Both the position numbers and the translations under genes were made by a program. 64,000 nucleotides of DNA. It comes from Nymphaea colorata (taxonomy: Eukaryota > Streptophyta > Magnoliopsida > Nymphaeales > Nymphaeaceae). The notes under the pieces were generated by a model. That model saw only the letters and a list, made by a program, of their open reading frames with translations. It searched no databases and was not told the DNA's origin. The stretch spans positions 3,102,001 to 3,166,000 of the forward strand of contig NC_045141.1 in NCBI RefSeq assembly GCF_008831285.2, read 5' to 3'. Shown here in pieces: positions 12,401-25,917 of this stretch (positions within the stretch are counted from its first letter, which is position 1; each line of letters opens with the position of its first letter).

Positions 12401-15400
12401 ATTTAGAATGCATATTAGCGATGTTGCTTTTTAGGGAAAGTTTAGGATTATGTTGGACAAGCGATGATTCATGCCTATTGTTGAAGTATGTTAGATGGGT
12501 CTCGGGACCGGGTCCGGATCCGTATCCGATCCAACTTGTAGCCCTTGTTGGGCATTATTTAAGTCGTGTAACCCTAATCCTTAAGGTGTGAATGAAAGAC
12601 TAAGGAGAGAGAGAGTCTGGCGGCTAGTGGGCACCGGCTCCTCCTCATTCGTGGTTTTTTCCCTCTTGTTGAGGGTTTTCCACGTTACATCGTGATCGTT
12701 GTTTCTCTTTCTCTTCTTGTTCGTGTTTCTACATGGTATCAGAGCCGACGAGTTTGGGAAATTTTTAGGGGTTGTGAAGTTCCAACCCTAATATCTCTCA
12801 CCGCTACCACCGCCACCACTGCAGCCACCGCCGCCTCCGCTGCCACAGCCGCCGCTGTACCCAATACCACCGTCGCTGTTTCTGCCGCCGCCGGTGTCAC
12901 CCTTTGCGCCATCGCCATCGCAGCCACTCTTGCGGCGTCGCTCTTGCGCCGTCGCTCTTGCGTTGTTGACCGTCGCCGTCACCGTTGTCCCTTGCGCCAC
13001 TGCCTTTTGCGCCGTAGTCTTGCTTCCCGGAGAAGAAAGAAGATATGCGTGCTTAGGCGCTTCCTAAGCTTGCCTCCCCCTATTCACGTCACTTCCTATG
13101 GGTCTTTTACAAATCCGGTGAAGTGCATCCGCCTCTTACCTGCAATATATTGCTTGGTTGATCTTTGATTCCATCTTCTTGTTTTTTTTTGGCGCCCACC
13201 ATGCAAGAAGAGGTGGCTGGTCCATGACTTGGTAGAGGACGTAAAGGAGGAGAGGAGCGTAACTTGAGGATTGCCTCAACGTCCGTCGGCGCTCCGGCGA
13301 TTGCATCCCCCTTTCCTTACAAAAGACCGGGGTTAAATTGGTCTTACGGGTGAAGGCTTTCCTCGTCTCGAAGTTGATTTCCTATTCACTTCTATACCTT
13401 GATACTTGTTGGGTTTTGCCTCTTGGATCTTGATTCCAGCAAGGAGAACGTGTGGCGCAACCTCTACCCGTGGGAGATTGCAACCCGAGAGAGAGAAGGA
13501 ACCGCTTCCGTCGAGCGACATCGACGATCGTTTCCCCCAATCGACATTCCGTTCACCCTTGGGGCTGATTGGGAATCCGTTTCTTCATCTATAGACGTTA
13601 TGGCGGATTGCCGTATGGGAGAGTGGATCATTGACAGTGGCGCTACTCACCACATGACCGGCGATCCTAAGGTCTTTCATGGGTATAAGCTTTCATCAGG
13701 AAATGATCGTGTTTCCCTTGCCGATGGTTCATCTATCTCTGTGGCTGGAAAAGGGAGTCTCCCACTTTTGAACAAGTTCTTAGTCCACAATGCTCTACAT
13801 GTTCCTCATATTCCCTTGAATCTCTTGTCGGTTAGCAAGATCACGAAGGAGTTAAATTGCAAACTTATATTTTCCGCTGATCGCTGTGTTATGCAGGACT
13901 TGGTGACAGGGAAGAGGATTGGGATTGGTCTAGCTTCTGACGGGCTCTATCGTTTACCTATGCATGCTGCTCAGGCTCTCATGACGGCAATCAGCCAAGC
14001 CACGAAGAATAGAGAGGACTCCCTTCAGTTGCTTCTACGTTGGCATGAGCGCCTTGGACACTTGCCTTTTGGCCTTCTTAGACAGTTGTTTCCTGATATA
14101 TGTTCCAGGTTAGATATGATTATGGTGTCTTGTGATGTCTGTCACCTGGCCAAACATGTTAGGGCTTCATACCCTTTGCCTAGCCATCGGTCTAATGAGG
14201 TATTTGCCATGATTCATTCTTATGTGTGGGGGGGCCTGCAGAGATTCCTTCTTGTCAAGGTTTTCAATATTTTATCACCTTTATAGATGATTATTCTCGT
14301 AACACTATTGTCTACTTGCTGAAAGACCGTAGTGAAGTTCCTACTGTCATAGAGACTTTCATTGCTTATGTGGAAACTCAATATGGAGCATCTGTTAAGA
14401 CTTTCATCTGACAATGCTCGATAGTATATGTGCCAGTCTATTGATAGCTTCTTTTGAAAAAAGAGAATTGTTCATGAGACTTCCTGTAGTTATACCCCTC
14501 CTCAAAATGGAGTTGCTGAACGAAAAAATCGTCAGTTATTGAATATGACTCGGGCTCTTCTTTTTCAACGTCATGTTCCAAAAAAGTATTGGGGGGATGT
14601 TGTGCTGACCAGTGCGTATCTTATAGACCGGTTGCCTAGTCGTGTGTTGAATGGGAAGACGCCTCACTCTCTGTTATCGGAGAGTCGTGAACCTTTCTCT
14701 CTTCCACTCAGAGTTTTTGGTTGTGTTTGTTTTATTCACAATCATAGTCCTCACATTAAAAAGCTTGATCCAAGATCTATTAAGGGCATTTTTTTAGGAT
14801 ATTCTCCCACTCAAAAAGGGTACAAGTGTCGAGACCCTTCCACTGGTCGGGCATATGTTACCAAAGATGTCACTTTCCTTGAACATGTTTCCTATTTTGG
14901 TGAGAATCCTCTTCAGGGGGAGTACTCTACGTCACGGGAAGAGTATTCTCCGAGTCAGGAAATTCAGTTTACAGATTTTTTGGACTACAGGCGTGACTCT
15001 GTTGGTCCATCTAGTGAGGTGCATGAACAGGAGAAAAATGGAGAGTGTTCCACTGAGGCAGAAGAGAAGTGCAATCGTCTATTTGGGCAAGTTTACTCTA
15101 GGCGAAGAGTTTGTACAGATGAGATGACAAGTGGTGAGAATTCTACTCCCAATCCAATTAGTCCTTCCCTGGATGACCCAAGTCGTGCGCAGAAGCAACC
15201 TGTTGAAGAAGAGATTCAGACTGTTGCTGCTAGTGAAGAGCTTCCCATCGCCCTGCGAAAGGGTGTCAGGTCATGTACTCAACATCCTATTGGTAACTTT
15301 GTTTCATATTCTAGACTGAGCAAGGACTACAAATGCTTTGTATCTTCTCTTTCTTTGACTATGATTCCCAGGAATGTTGCTGAGGCTCAGAGTGATCCTA

Positions 15401-18400
15401 AGTGGACTTATGCAATGCAAGAAGAGATGGAAGCCTTGTGAAGAAACATGACATGGGAAGTTGTAAAGATTCCTGAGGCGGCTCACTTGGTTGGATCTAA
15501 GTGGGTCTACACCATCAAGTACAAACCAGATGGGAGTGTTGAAAGATACAAAGCTCGTCTTGTGGCCAAGGGGTTTAGTCAGAAATATGGGATTGATTAT
15601 TTGGAGAACTTTGCTCCTGTTGCGAAGATGAAGACTGTCAGAGTCATTATCTCTTTAGCTGTGATGAAGGAGTGGAAGATGTACCAACTTGATGTCAAGA
15701 ACGCATTTCTCAATGGAGACCTTGAAGAGGAAGTATATATGTGTATGCCTCCAAGATATGAGGAACCTGGAAAATGTTGCAAGTTAAGGAAAGCTTTATA
15801 TGGGCTCAAGCAATCTCCTCGAGCATGGTTTGAACGACTCAGACTTGTCATGAGACAATGTGGATACCATCAAGGGAATGGAGATCATACACTCTTGGTG
15901 AAGAGAAATGAGCAAAAGGTTACTATTCTGTTGGTATATGTTGATGATATGATTGTCACAGGTGATGATGAAGATGAAATAATGAAGTTAAAGAAACTGT
16001 TGGCGATCGAGTTTGATCTTAAGGACCTTGGTAAGTTGAAATACTTCCTTGGCATAGAAATTGCTAGGTCTGGGACTAGCCTTGTGCTAAATCAACGGAA
16101 GTACACTCTAGATTTGTTAAAGGAGACTGGGAAACTAGGGTGTAGACCAGCTTCTACTCCTCTTCTACTCCTCTAGATGCTGGCCATAAGCTAAGTCTTA
16201 GAGACGGGGAGCCACTCTGTGAAAAGGCAAAAAGAAGATATCAATGTCTTGTAGGGAAGTTAATTTATCTTACTCTCACTAGACCTGATATTACCTTTGC
16301 TGTGAATGTGATGAGCCAATTTATGCATGCTCTCACGGATGCCCACTTGAAGGCTGTTGACAGGATCTTGTGCTACTTGAAGAGAAATCCTGGCAAAGGT
16401 CTCTTATATGTCAAGCAAGACACTCTTGGGATTGAAGGTTATTCAGATGCAGACTGGGCAGGCTGTATTGACACTAGGAGGTCCACCTCTGGCTATTGTA
16501 TTTATTTGGGAGGGAATCTCATAGTGTGGAGAAGTAAAAGGCAAGATGTTTGTTCGCGTTCCAGTGCTGAAGCAGAATACAGAACTATTGCTATGGGAGT
16601 TTCTGAGCTTTTGTGGCTGAAAGTATTGTTGACTGATATTGGTATAAAGGTTGAAGAACCAATGAAGATGTATTGCGATAACAAGTCCGCAATTAACTTG
16701 GCCAACAACCCTGTGCTTCATGACAGAACAAAGCATGTTGAGATTGACCGGCATTTCATTCGAGAGAGAATTGATGCTAAAGAACTTGTACTTCCTTACA
16801 CGAGATCTGAAGACCAAACGGCCGATGTTCTGACGAAGGCTTTATCTTCGACCTCATTTGAGAGAAATGTATCCAAGTTGGGCATGTTTGATATGTATGC
16901 CCAACTTGAGGGGGAGTGTTGAAGTATGTTAGATGGGTCTCGGGACCGGGTCCGGATCCGTATCCGATCCAACTTGTAGCCCTTGTTGGGCATTATTTAA
17001 GTCGTGTAACCATAATCCTTAAGGTGTGAATGAAAGACTAAGGAGAGAGAGAGTCTGGCGGCTAGTGGGCACCGGCTCCTCCTCATTCGTGGTTTTTTCC
17101 CTCTTGTTGAGGGTTTTCCACGTTACATCGTGATCGTTGTTTCTCTTCCTCTTCTTGTTCGTGTTTCTACACCTATAATGATTTTTTAAGCTTGAGGTGT
17201 TAATTTTTGAAGCTATTTGGAAACATGGTAGAGATTTTGATGTGGGTGAGAATATTTAGAACCGTCTTAGTGAGCACGTAGCGCATGCTTTTGTGAACGG
17301 GTGTATCTTGGCATTATTTGGGGAAAGAATACGTAAGTTGGATGTAACTATTGGGTTGACGCCTCGACTAAATAAAGCTAATGAGAAATGTGTTAGTGAT
17401 GGATTGATCGAAGCCTTAAGTTCTCACGTTTGGTGGCAACGTCAAGAAGTTGGGAAGTGGCCTGTTGGAGGGCCTTGTGGTTCGACACTACCCGTCGACA
17501 CCCTTTTGAAGCGATGACATGTGCCTCAATGATTTTGTTTTATATTTGTATGCTTTGCGAAACTAAGCTAGTAGAGAATTCACCACTTGTGTATGTTTGC
17601 AGGTACACCGGGCGCGTCCAGTAGACCTTGAGCTATGTCACATAGGTACGGGTCCGGGTGCCGGTGCGGGTACGGGTGCTGACCATTTTCAAAAAACTTG
17701 GGTGCGGGGGTACGGCCGTATATATATATATATATATAAACAATAAGAAATACTTAGAAAATATGTATCAAAATAAAAAATATACATCAGCATAAACAAA
17801 TAAATAACATAGAAAATATATATCAACGGTTCTTGCAGTAGCGTGCTTAAGAAACCTATGAAAAACTTTAAACATATGGACAACCAAGCAGGCCCCTAGT
17901 CAAATATAAACATCAATCGAATTTTCACATCTAAAGAATAAAATAAAAAGTAAGGTGAAAAAAATTAAATCAAAGTAAAGTAAGCAGTTTGGATCTATAG
18001 GTACCCAAGTGTCAATGTATCCATTTTGGGTACGGGTACGGCGACACGGGTACGTGCACCTTACTGAAGTACCCATGTGACTTAGACCTTGAGCAACTAG
18101 ACATGAAACTCGAGGCATTTTGGAGTGTTTTGTGGACACGCGATAGGTATGACAACATTCCAGGCAAATCCCTGCCTAGAGCCAATGTGTGAATCTGTGT
18201 TCCTAGGATCGTGGGATCCTAGGATTGTGATGTGATTGAATGATTGTTTTGTGAGTGAATGTATGTATGTATGCATGCAAATGATTTGATTCATGATAAG
18301 ATTTGTTTTGAAAAGCTATTAGAAGCTTGTTTTGAAAATGTTACGCATTGCATGTGCATGCTAGAATTGATAACTGCTTAGGACAGATGAAGTGGAGTAT

Positions 18401-21400
18401 CGAGTCAAGTGTCTCGTCGACCCCAATTGTGCATTAGAAAGCATCCTAGAATGATAACTGCCTAAGACAGCTACGAGCCAATCACGGATCTAGACTACTC
18501 TCCGGGATTTGGTTAAGTTTTGAAAGATGTGAATGATGTGTTTGATAAGATGTGAGTGCTTAAGAATGTAAATGTTGTGATCTGTTGCATATGCATTGCC
18601 ACGGGCAATGATGCAAATGAATGAATTGGAGGGTAGTTGTACCCATACAGTATGACGGCTAGCTAAGAATGTAATGATATGTATGACCCTCGTGTGGAGG
18701 CAATTGGAGGTGTGGGTGCACTCGTGAAGTGTACCAACCTCATGAGCTAGCCAGTCATTTTGTGAATGTGCAATTATAATGATAATAATGAAAGAATAAG
18801 AGATGAGAGGCCAGTGGGATGTAGCTATGTGTTTGGGAGTTGTCCCGCCTTCGCCACTGGTCTCGCCTGTTCGGAGCGCAGGCGGTGCAAGGCCCCAAGG
18901 TACTGTTGTGTGATGTGCTTGGAGCGTTGGGCTCCCGCCTTCCCAACCTGGGTGTCCTAAGAAAGGCTAAGTATCTCTCTTTAGAATTCACACACCCATG
19001 GATGAGTGCTCTACCGCTGCAGCGGATGAATGGATCCATACTGTTATGGGCCACCACGGGGGTTGTCTCTCGGCTATGAGCCGCCCATGATGTGCACGTG
19101 TCTGTGTTTGCACCCACAAAAACTGTCAATTCACTAAAGCTAATGAAAATAAAAGAATGTGAATGAAATGTATGTGAATGATGTGCATATGAATTGAAAT
19201 TATGTTATCTTGGCCATTGAGTGGCCTTTACATGTTGTGGTCTATGTGAGGGGCCCTCTTGGCAAATGATGTGACTATGTCCCGACACGACATGATGATA
19301 ATTTGTTTTTATGATTGTTATTATTTCATATTTGTGCCCTACCTAAGAGGGTTTGGGATTTTCCTGGCTTGTTGTCATACTGTTCATTTATTTCTTTTTT
19401 TCAGGTTTTGGCGGACCCGAGGTTACAGGTTGAGCAGATGGCTTCACTCACATCCTATTGGGGAGGTTTTGGGTCGTTTATAATGCCGGCACGTCGTGTT
19501 TTGGGTTGTATTGATGTCTTGTTGTTCTTAGGCATCAATCATATGGTTTGGAGCATTTTTGTCATACACATTGATGTAATTTTGTATCAACTGAAATTGT
19601 TATATAAATGAAAGTTTGCCCCATGGTTTCTAATGGCATAGCTCCTTCCTTTTTGAATTATTGTGTCGTCGCACCTCAATGCTTTATGTTTATGTTTAGA
19701 AAAAAAAATTTGTTTGAGGGTCAAAAGGTTGGGATGTGACAAGTAACCATGTTTGTCCATAATATTTGGGATTTAAGGAGTGTGTCATACAATGCAAAGG
19801 GTTATTGTTTCTGTTCCATCTTCTTAATAAATTCTATGCACATGATTGAAAAACTCATAATCATCAAGTGCAACATTCTTCTTCTCATCTCTAAAAATGA
19901 TGTTTTGAATTTTTTCAATCATGTTATCCCACATATCATAAACTTTATGAAGCATGGATCCTTCTTTATCTACTTCTCTCAGCATCTGCCAAATAGGCTC
20001 TGTAAACTGCAAAAAATATGTAACTTTATCCCACCATTCATCATCTAAAATGCATTTTTTTATTTCTTAAGCCTTCACAATGTCATCATTCCTATAAAAC
20101 TCCCAATCATTGTCAGTCACCATAAGTGTTAATGCATTTTATCATTACAATAATGGATGCAAAACGAGTATCTGCTACCTTCAACAATTTCAAATCAGAA
20201 TGCCCATTAAATATAGCAAGAATTGTTGTGGTTTACAACAAAATTTCTTATGTTTCTGACATCATGCTCAAGCTCCTCAATCCATGAACACAAGAAACCG
20301 GCATTTGGATCATCTTTTCATAGGTTGCAAATACTTTTAAGTGCTAGATTTATACTGTGTGCCACACAAGGGGTCCAGAATATGTGACTATACTTGGGAT
20401 CACTTGTCAAATTCATTCCTGCTCGTTGGCAAATTGGAGCATTCTCAGTAATAATCTACACAACATTATCTTCACTCACTTCTTTGATGACTTCTATAAA
20501 TAGCCCTTTTAAATACTCAGCATCTTTATACTCCCCAGATGCATCAACACATTTCAAGAAGATTAGTCCATCAGGCGAATAAGCAATAAAATTTATCAGT
20601 GGCCTCCTTTGTATATCAGTCCATCCGTCAGAAACAATGGATACTCCATATTGTATCCATGAAAATTTCTTCTTCTCTAATAATTTTTCAATGTTTGTCT
20701 TCTCTTCTGCAAGAATTATTGTTCTTAACTTCTCTAAACTCGATGGTACATAACCACTCAAACTACAATTAGCCAAACCTATAACATCTTTCCAATAAGG
20801 ACTTCTGGCTACATTAAAAGGAAGTGACCTTGCAAAAAAAAACCTTCCGATCCTTCTATCCATCTCTGCCCTTCCCATATTACTGAATGTTTGTGCTAAT
20901 GTTTTTCTTTTCTTTGAAGCATCTTCACCTTCTTCAATAGCATAAAGAGGGACAGACACACTTGACTTGGATGAAGATTTCTTCGTCTCAGCTGCATCTT
21001 GTTCTTTTTTAAATATCTTAATCTCCTTGTTGGTTACTTTATGGCATGGTCTAATTCCAACGCTTGAGATATGCAACAAATGTGCCTTGCAACGTGTATA
21101 AGAGCCCGAGAACTATGTCACACGGGTGCGGATACGAAGATACGGGTGTGGATACAGCAAGTTTCACAATTTCCGGATACGCGGATATGGCAAATATAAT
21201 ATTCTCAAAAAATTATAAATTGAAAAAAAAAACAAACAAAACATTGTTTATCACAAAACAAACATCACACGGCCATTGGCATATATAAAAAAGAGCCTGT
21301 AATGGTTTTATTTCCTCAAGTATTTATAAGGTACAACACAACCAAATGCTAAAAATTATATGAAAGCCATTTTCAGATGCAAGAAGCCATGGAAGAATGC

Positions 21401-24400
21401 ATGCACATATCATCTTTCACCCTTGTACCTTCAATGGCCATGACTAAACCAACAACACTTCCACCCAGAGTCATCTCCATTCCTCCTACTGTAAGCCCAA
21501 CATAACAAGTTGGTCAAGGAATTTCCATCATCATGCCCATTCAAGGTTCTTATTTTCTGCAGCGTGCTCTCCTTGTCATAGATAGCCTCCATGGCATTTG
21601 AAAATCCCTTCCACCCTTCACCAACACCATCCCTGCCCAAAACAGGCACGACCCAGTTCACCAATTGCTTCACAAAATCAGCATTACTGAACAACACCTC
21701 TGTAATTGGCAAGATTGGCAGCATTTGGATGCTGAGCCGGCATTCCCTCCACTCTGCCGGCGCAAACCACAGGCCACTTTCTATCTTGTTTGACCATAGA
21801 ACACCAACCACTCTAGTTGCCCTTGCTGAATACTTTCCAAGTTTATTTATTCACAAGTAGTTGGCTATTTGGGTTCTGTCCAGCATCAGGACCTATTCTA
21901 CTTGGTATCTGATGATGCATAAAAATAACATAAAAATACAAATAACAGGAATCACAGTCAAATACAAATAACAGAAAAAGCATGCTGTCAATCTGATCTA
22001 GTGACAAAGATCAACGAACAACCTATCACGCATCACGCATCATTCAACAAAAACTGAATGAGTTACAAAATCCGAAACCCTTAAAAACACCCAAATGAAG
22101 AACACATTAAACTCGAAATGAAAAAAAAAAATCCATTTACATGTCCGTCGCCGGCTATTGCCGGCGACGACCGGACGTCACCGTGGGTCGCCGGAAGTCG
22201 TCACCGCCGCCCGCCATCGCTCGTTGTCGAGTGAAGAAGAAGAAGGTCGGGTGAAAAAAGAAGAAGGTCGACCTAATTTCACGGATTAATGGATCATTTT
22301 TTTTAGGTATGGATCGGGTCTGACCCAAACCCGATCCAAATGTATCCGTGAAGTATCTGTATCTGGATCGCCGTATCGGCATATCTATACGGATACGTGG
22401 GCTAATCCCGCGTATCCATGTGACATAGCCCGTGAACATCATATCACAAAATTTGCAAGAAAACATTACATTCCCACCACCACCTGGTCCTTTTGCTAGT
22501 TTCTTCACATAGCGCCAAAGAGGCTGAGATGGATTATCCTTCTCTACTGTAGCGGTATTAACACTACCACTGCTGCTTTCTACATTTCCGCTTCCTGTAG
22601 GCATTATTTCTTTTCCTTTATCAGCCATTACAACTTATGTTTGAAAAGCACCTAGCAAAAGAGCTGCAACACAGAACCAATAGAAACAGGGATCATTCCA
22701 AATAGACGAATCCTCTCACGAAACGATATATCACAGCAATAACTAAGGAAGACGCAGAGATGAAAAATCTGCAAGATGAGACTCAAACATGTCTCATAGT
22801 TAAGTTATTTGACCTCTTAATCAGAAAACGACTATCAATTAGCCAAACAGCTTGCCGAACACATTTATCAAATTATCAACACATTGAATAATTCCAAAAC
22901 TAGAACCGAAAATGGATAATAGACACAAACACAAACATTAGAACCGAAAATAGAAAATAAAACACAAAAAAACAGACGCAAACAAAGGGAACACAAACAC
23001 AAACAAAGGGAACACAAAAAACAGACTCAAGATCGCCGACTGTCGTCGCCGGTGACGAAGGCAGGGGTGGAGCCGATGAAAATGAAAAGAAAAGTGAAAA
23101 ATACCGTGACAGCCGCCGATGCCGTCGTCGTCGCCGTTCCGCTGCTGCCGTCGCCGTTCCGCCCCTGCATTCGCCGCCCTGCCTTCGCTGCCACAGCCGT
23201 CGCCGGATGTCGCTCGGTAAGAGGTTTGAAAACCCTTAAAACTTAAAACGAAAACATGTTTTAAGTTTCAAGGGTTTCGAATTTACGTTTTTTTTAACGT
23301 TAAGATAGTTTTAAAAGATAAAATCAAATAATCGTTAAAATTAAAAAACGGACATATTTGGACTCGTTCAACTTTGACCGTGTCAAAAAAAGGACGGATA
23401 TGGCCTCGTACCGAAGCCCGTACCCATACCTGTACCGGTGTCGTACTGGTACCGGACGGGTACTCGTCCTTTGGAGGAGTATCCGTGTTACGGAGCTTCT
23501 ATGTTTTGGAGGGATGCTATACTTACTACTTGTTATCTCATTAACTGAATCCCCTGCCGTCTATTGAGAATAAATCCCTACACAAGTCCTATATCCACAG
23601 AAACCTCTCTTTGCTTGTGCTCTTGCTTTGTGCATCTTCTTGGTCCAAGAAGGGACAAGCTTTCAGCCCAGTCTATCAAATGTGTCTTTCTAGGATACCC
23701 AAGAAATAAAAGAGGGTACCGGTGCTATGATCCCCTCACCAAGAAAGAGTATATCAGTGCGAACATTACCTTTTTCGAGTCTCAACCATACTTCCTTAGT
23801 CGTGATCCTTCTCAAAATACTGAGGTGCCATCTCCTCATTTACCCGTTCCTCCAGTTCCCTTAGAGTCTAGTCCAATCCCTCCTCTCATATTGACAATGA
23901 TGTCTCTTGATTCCATGATCCACCTCCTGCATATACTCATCGTGACACCACCTCTCAGGATTCTCCACCATCTCCTTCTCAAGAGGTAAATACACCTGTT
24001 GACCTTGAGATACCTGAGGATATTCCCTCTGCAGTTGCTGATCCTATGATTAATGATGATTTACCCATTGCATTGAGGAAAAGAAAACAACAATGTACCA
24101 TTTATCCGATTTTCAAGTTTGTAAATAGTAATAGACTCGGCAAACATGCAGTAGTTTATTACAGTTTTGTCAGCTTCTTCCATTCATATTAGCCACCAGC
24201 AAGGTCTTCTTGATCCTAAGTAGCGAAAGGCCATGGAAGAAGAAATGGAGGCGTTGGTATCTCAAGGAACTTGGGATCTTGTTCATCCTCCTTCAAATGT
24301 AGATATAGTCGGCTCCACATGGGTGTTGACTATTAAATATCACTCAAACAAATCAGTGGAGTAGTACAAGGCACAACTAGTTGCCAAAGGGTACACTCAA

Positions 24401-25854
24401 ACATATGGTATTCACTTCTTTGAGACCTTCTCTCCTATTGCTCGATTGGGAACTATTTGTTTGGTTATCTCTGCAGCCATTTATTTTGGATGGAACTTAT
24501 ATCAACATGATGTTGAAAATGCTTTTTTTTTTATGGGGATCTTTCTAAGACAGTATATATGCAACAACCTCCTAGCTTTGAGTGACAGGGGGAATGTTCC
24601 AAAGCATGCTTATTGAAGAAGGCGATTTATGGTCTCAAACAAAGTCCTTGAGCCTGGTTTCACAAGCTTTCAGAGGTGATGACTAGTTTTGGTTTTCAGC
24701 GATATCCCTCTGATCACCCTTTGTTCATTAAGAAGAGTGAAAAAAGTAATTGTAGTGATCATTGTGTATGTGGATGATATCATTTTGACGAGTGATAATG
24801 AACAAGAGATTACAAAAACCAAGAAGTATCTGCAAAAGCACTTCGTTACCAAAGACCTTGGTCCTCTTAGATACTTCTTGAAAATTGAAGTGTCGAGGAA
24901 CAAAGGAGTTGTTCTCTCTCAAAGAAAGTATGTACTTGATTTATTGCAAGAGACAAGCATGCTTAGAGCAAAACCCACAAACATCCCAATGAATTCCAAA
25001 AATTCACCTTCATGATGATAAATTAGAGCCTACAAACAGTACATCTTACAGGTCGTTGATTGGAAAGCTTTTTATATGTGACTGTTACTAGACCGGATAT
25101 ATCCTTGGCCTTTAGGATGCTTAGCTAGTTTATGGACAAGTCTAGAAGAGTTCACTTGGAAGCAGTCTTGATGGTGTTGAGGTTTCTAAAGTCAACTCCA
25201 GGGAAGGGCCTCTTATTCCAAAGGGGATCTTCTTTAGATATAAAGGCATACTCTGATGCTGACTATGCAAGCTCAGTTGATGACCGGAAATCCACTACTG
25301 GATTCTGTGTATTTGTTGGGAGCAATCTTATATCATGGATAAGTAAGAAGCAAATGGTAGTGGCCAGGTTTAACGCAAAGTCAGAATATCAAGCTATGGT
25401 CAAACTGCTGCAGAAATGACGTGGATGAGATTTGTGTTGGATGGTCTTGGTGTTCAAGTAAAATTATCAATGGAGATGATGTGTGATAATAAGGCGGCTA
25501 TAGATATTGCCAACAATCCAGTTTTCTATGAAAGGACAAAGCATATTGAAGTAGATTGTCATCACATTCATGGTCTTGTGCAGGCCGGAGCTATATCCAC
25601 CATTCATGTTGCTTCAAAATGGCAAGTTGCAGATATGTTTACCAGACCTCTCCCAATTGAAGATTTTTCCAGATGTTTGTGAGACTTCACGCTAACAAGC
25701 ACTCACGCACACCAACTCTCGGTGAAAGCCCAACCTTCACTTAAAAACAAAGAGATTTCATTACATATTAGGGTTTTAATCTGTCACATGGGTGCGGGTG
25801 TAGGTGCTGGTGAGGAGAGAGCAAGTTCCAAAAAAAGTCGAGTGTGGCGAGAGC

Positions 25855-25917
<63 letters not shown>

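Larger units (their letters stand above)
12479..17171 (+). mobile_element. Young copia LTR retrotransposon lacking gag
   Basis: Two 255-bp LTRs (12479-12733 and 16917-17171) differ at only two positions. An exact CCTAT target duplication flanks the element (12474-12478 and 17172-17176). The primer site TGGTATCAGAGC starts at 12734, and a polypurine tract cttgagggggag precedes the 3' LTR. The leader (12746-13400) is rich in GCC repeats, as in the relative at 43977, but the gag gene with its CCHC knuckle is absent and pol is broken, so this copy must have moved with proteins from elsewhere or decayed since. Confidence 0.93.
11560..19741 (+). mobile_element. Ty3/gypsy-type solo LTR (about 3.0 kb) split by two insertions
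   Basis: Begins TGTAACGTTAC and ends GGTTGGGATGTGACA, inside the transposase gene of hAT element B. Flanks AGTAC and AGTAA are a 5-bp duplication with one mismatch. Removing the copia element (12479-17171) and the MITE (17633-18085) leaves about 3.0 kb without any gag-pol sequence, so it is read as a solo LTR. Its 3' kilobase is repeated at 37.8-38.7 and 38.75-39.85 kb. Orientation follows the TG...CA ends and gypsy-like 3' end. Confidence 0.65.
10870..22628 (-). pseudogene. hAT transposase of element B (BED, DUF659, hATC)
   Basis: Minus-strand pieces: 22628-22437 (MADKGKEIMP start, then LWRYVKKLAKGPGGGGN and FSCKFCDMMFTG, the BED finger); 21104-19747 (IRPCHKVTNKEI, ARSPYWKDVIG, then DGWTDIQRRPLINFIAYSPD, the DUF659 region, and a degraded middle); and 11554-10870 (LALKLLSQPATSSCCERNWS, the hATC dimerisation motif, plus an acidic tail SSKYWDVNPEDIDVELEG). 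Stop codons and two insertions make it non-functional. Confidence 0.82.
10644..23495 (-). mobile_element. hAT element B, degenerate autonomous member of the CTATGTCACA family
   Basis: Flanked by an exact 8-bp duplication CTTCTATG (10636-10643 and 23496-23503). The left end reads TTATGTCACATAGGTACGGG; the right end is diverged but ends in the same orientation, with GGTAC/GTACC-rich subterminal sequence. Inside, on the minus strand, is one hAT transposase gene in three pieces. It is interrupted by a gypsy LTR (11560-19741) and by a smaller relative (21113-22428). The family of MITEs elsewhere in the window shares its ends, which makes it the likely type of their source. Confidence 0.85.

Noticed and set aside
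12692-13168. Ala/Thr-rich 158-codon frame
   Set aside because: It is the GCC-repeat leader of the copia element, matched by a similar leader in the 43977 element; its frame crosses the LTR and primer site.
21395-21850. Host GH81 glucanase gene in place
   Set aside because: Only the C-terminal part is present, and it lies wholly between hAT termini with a target duplication.
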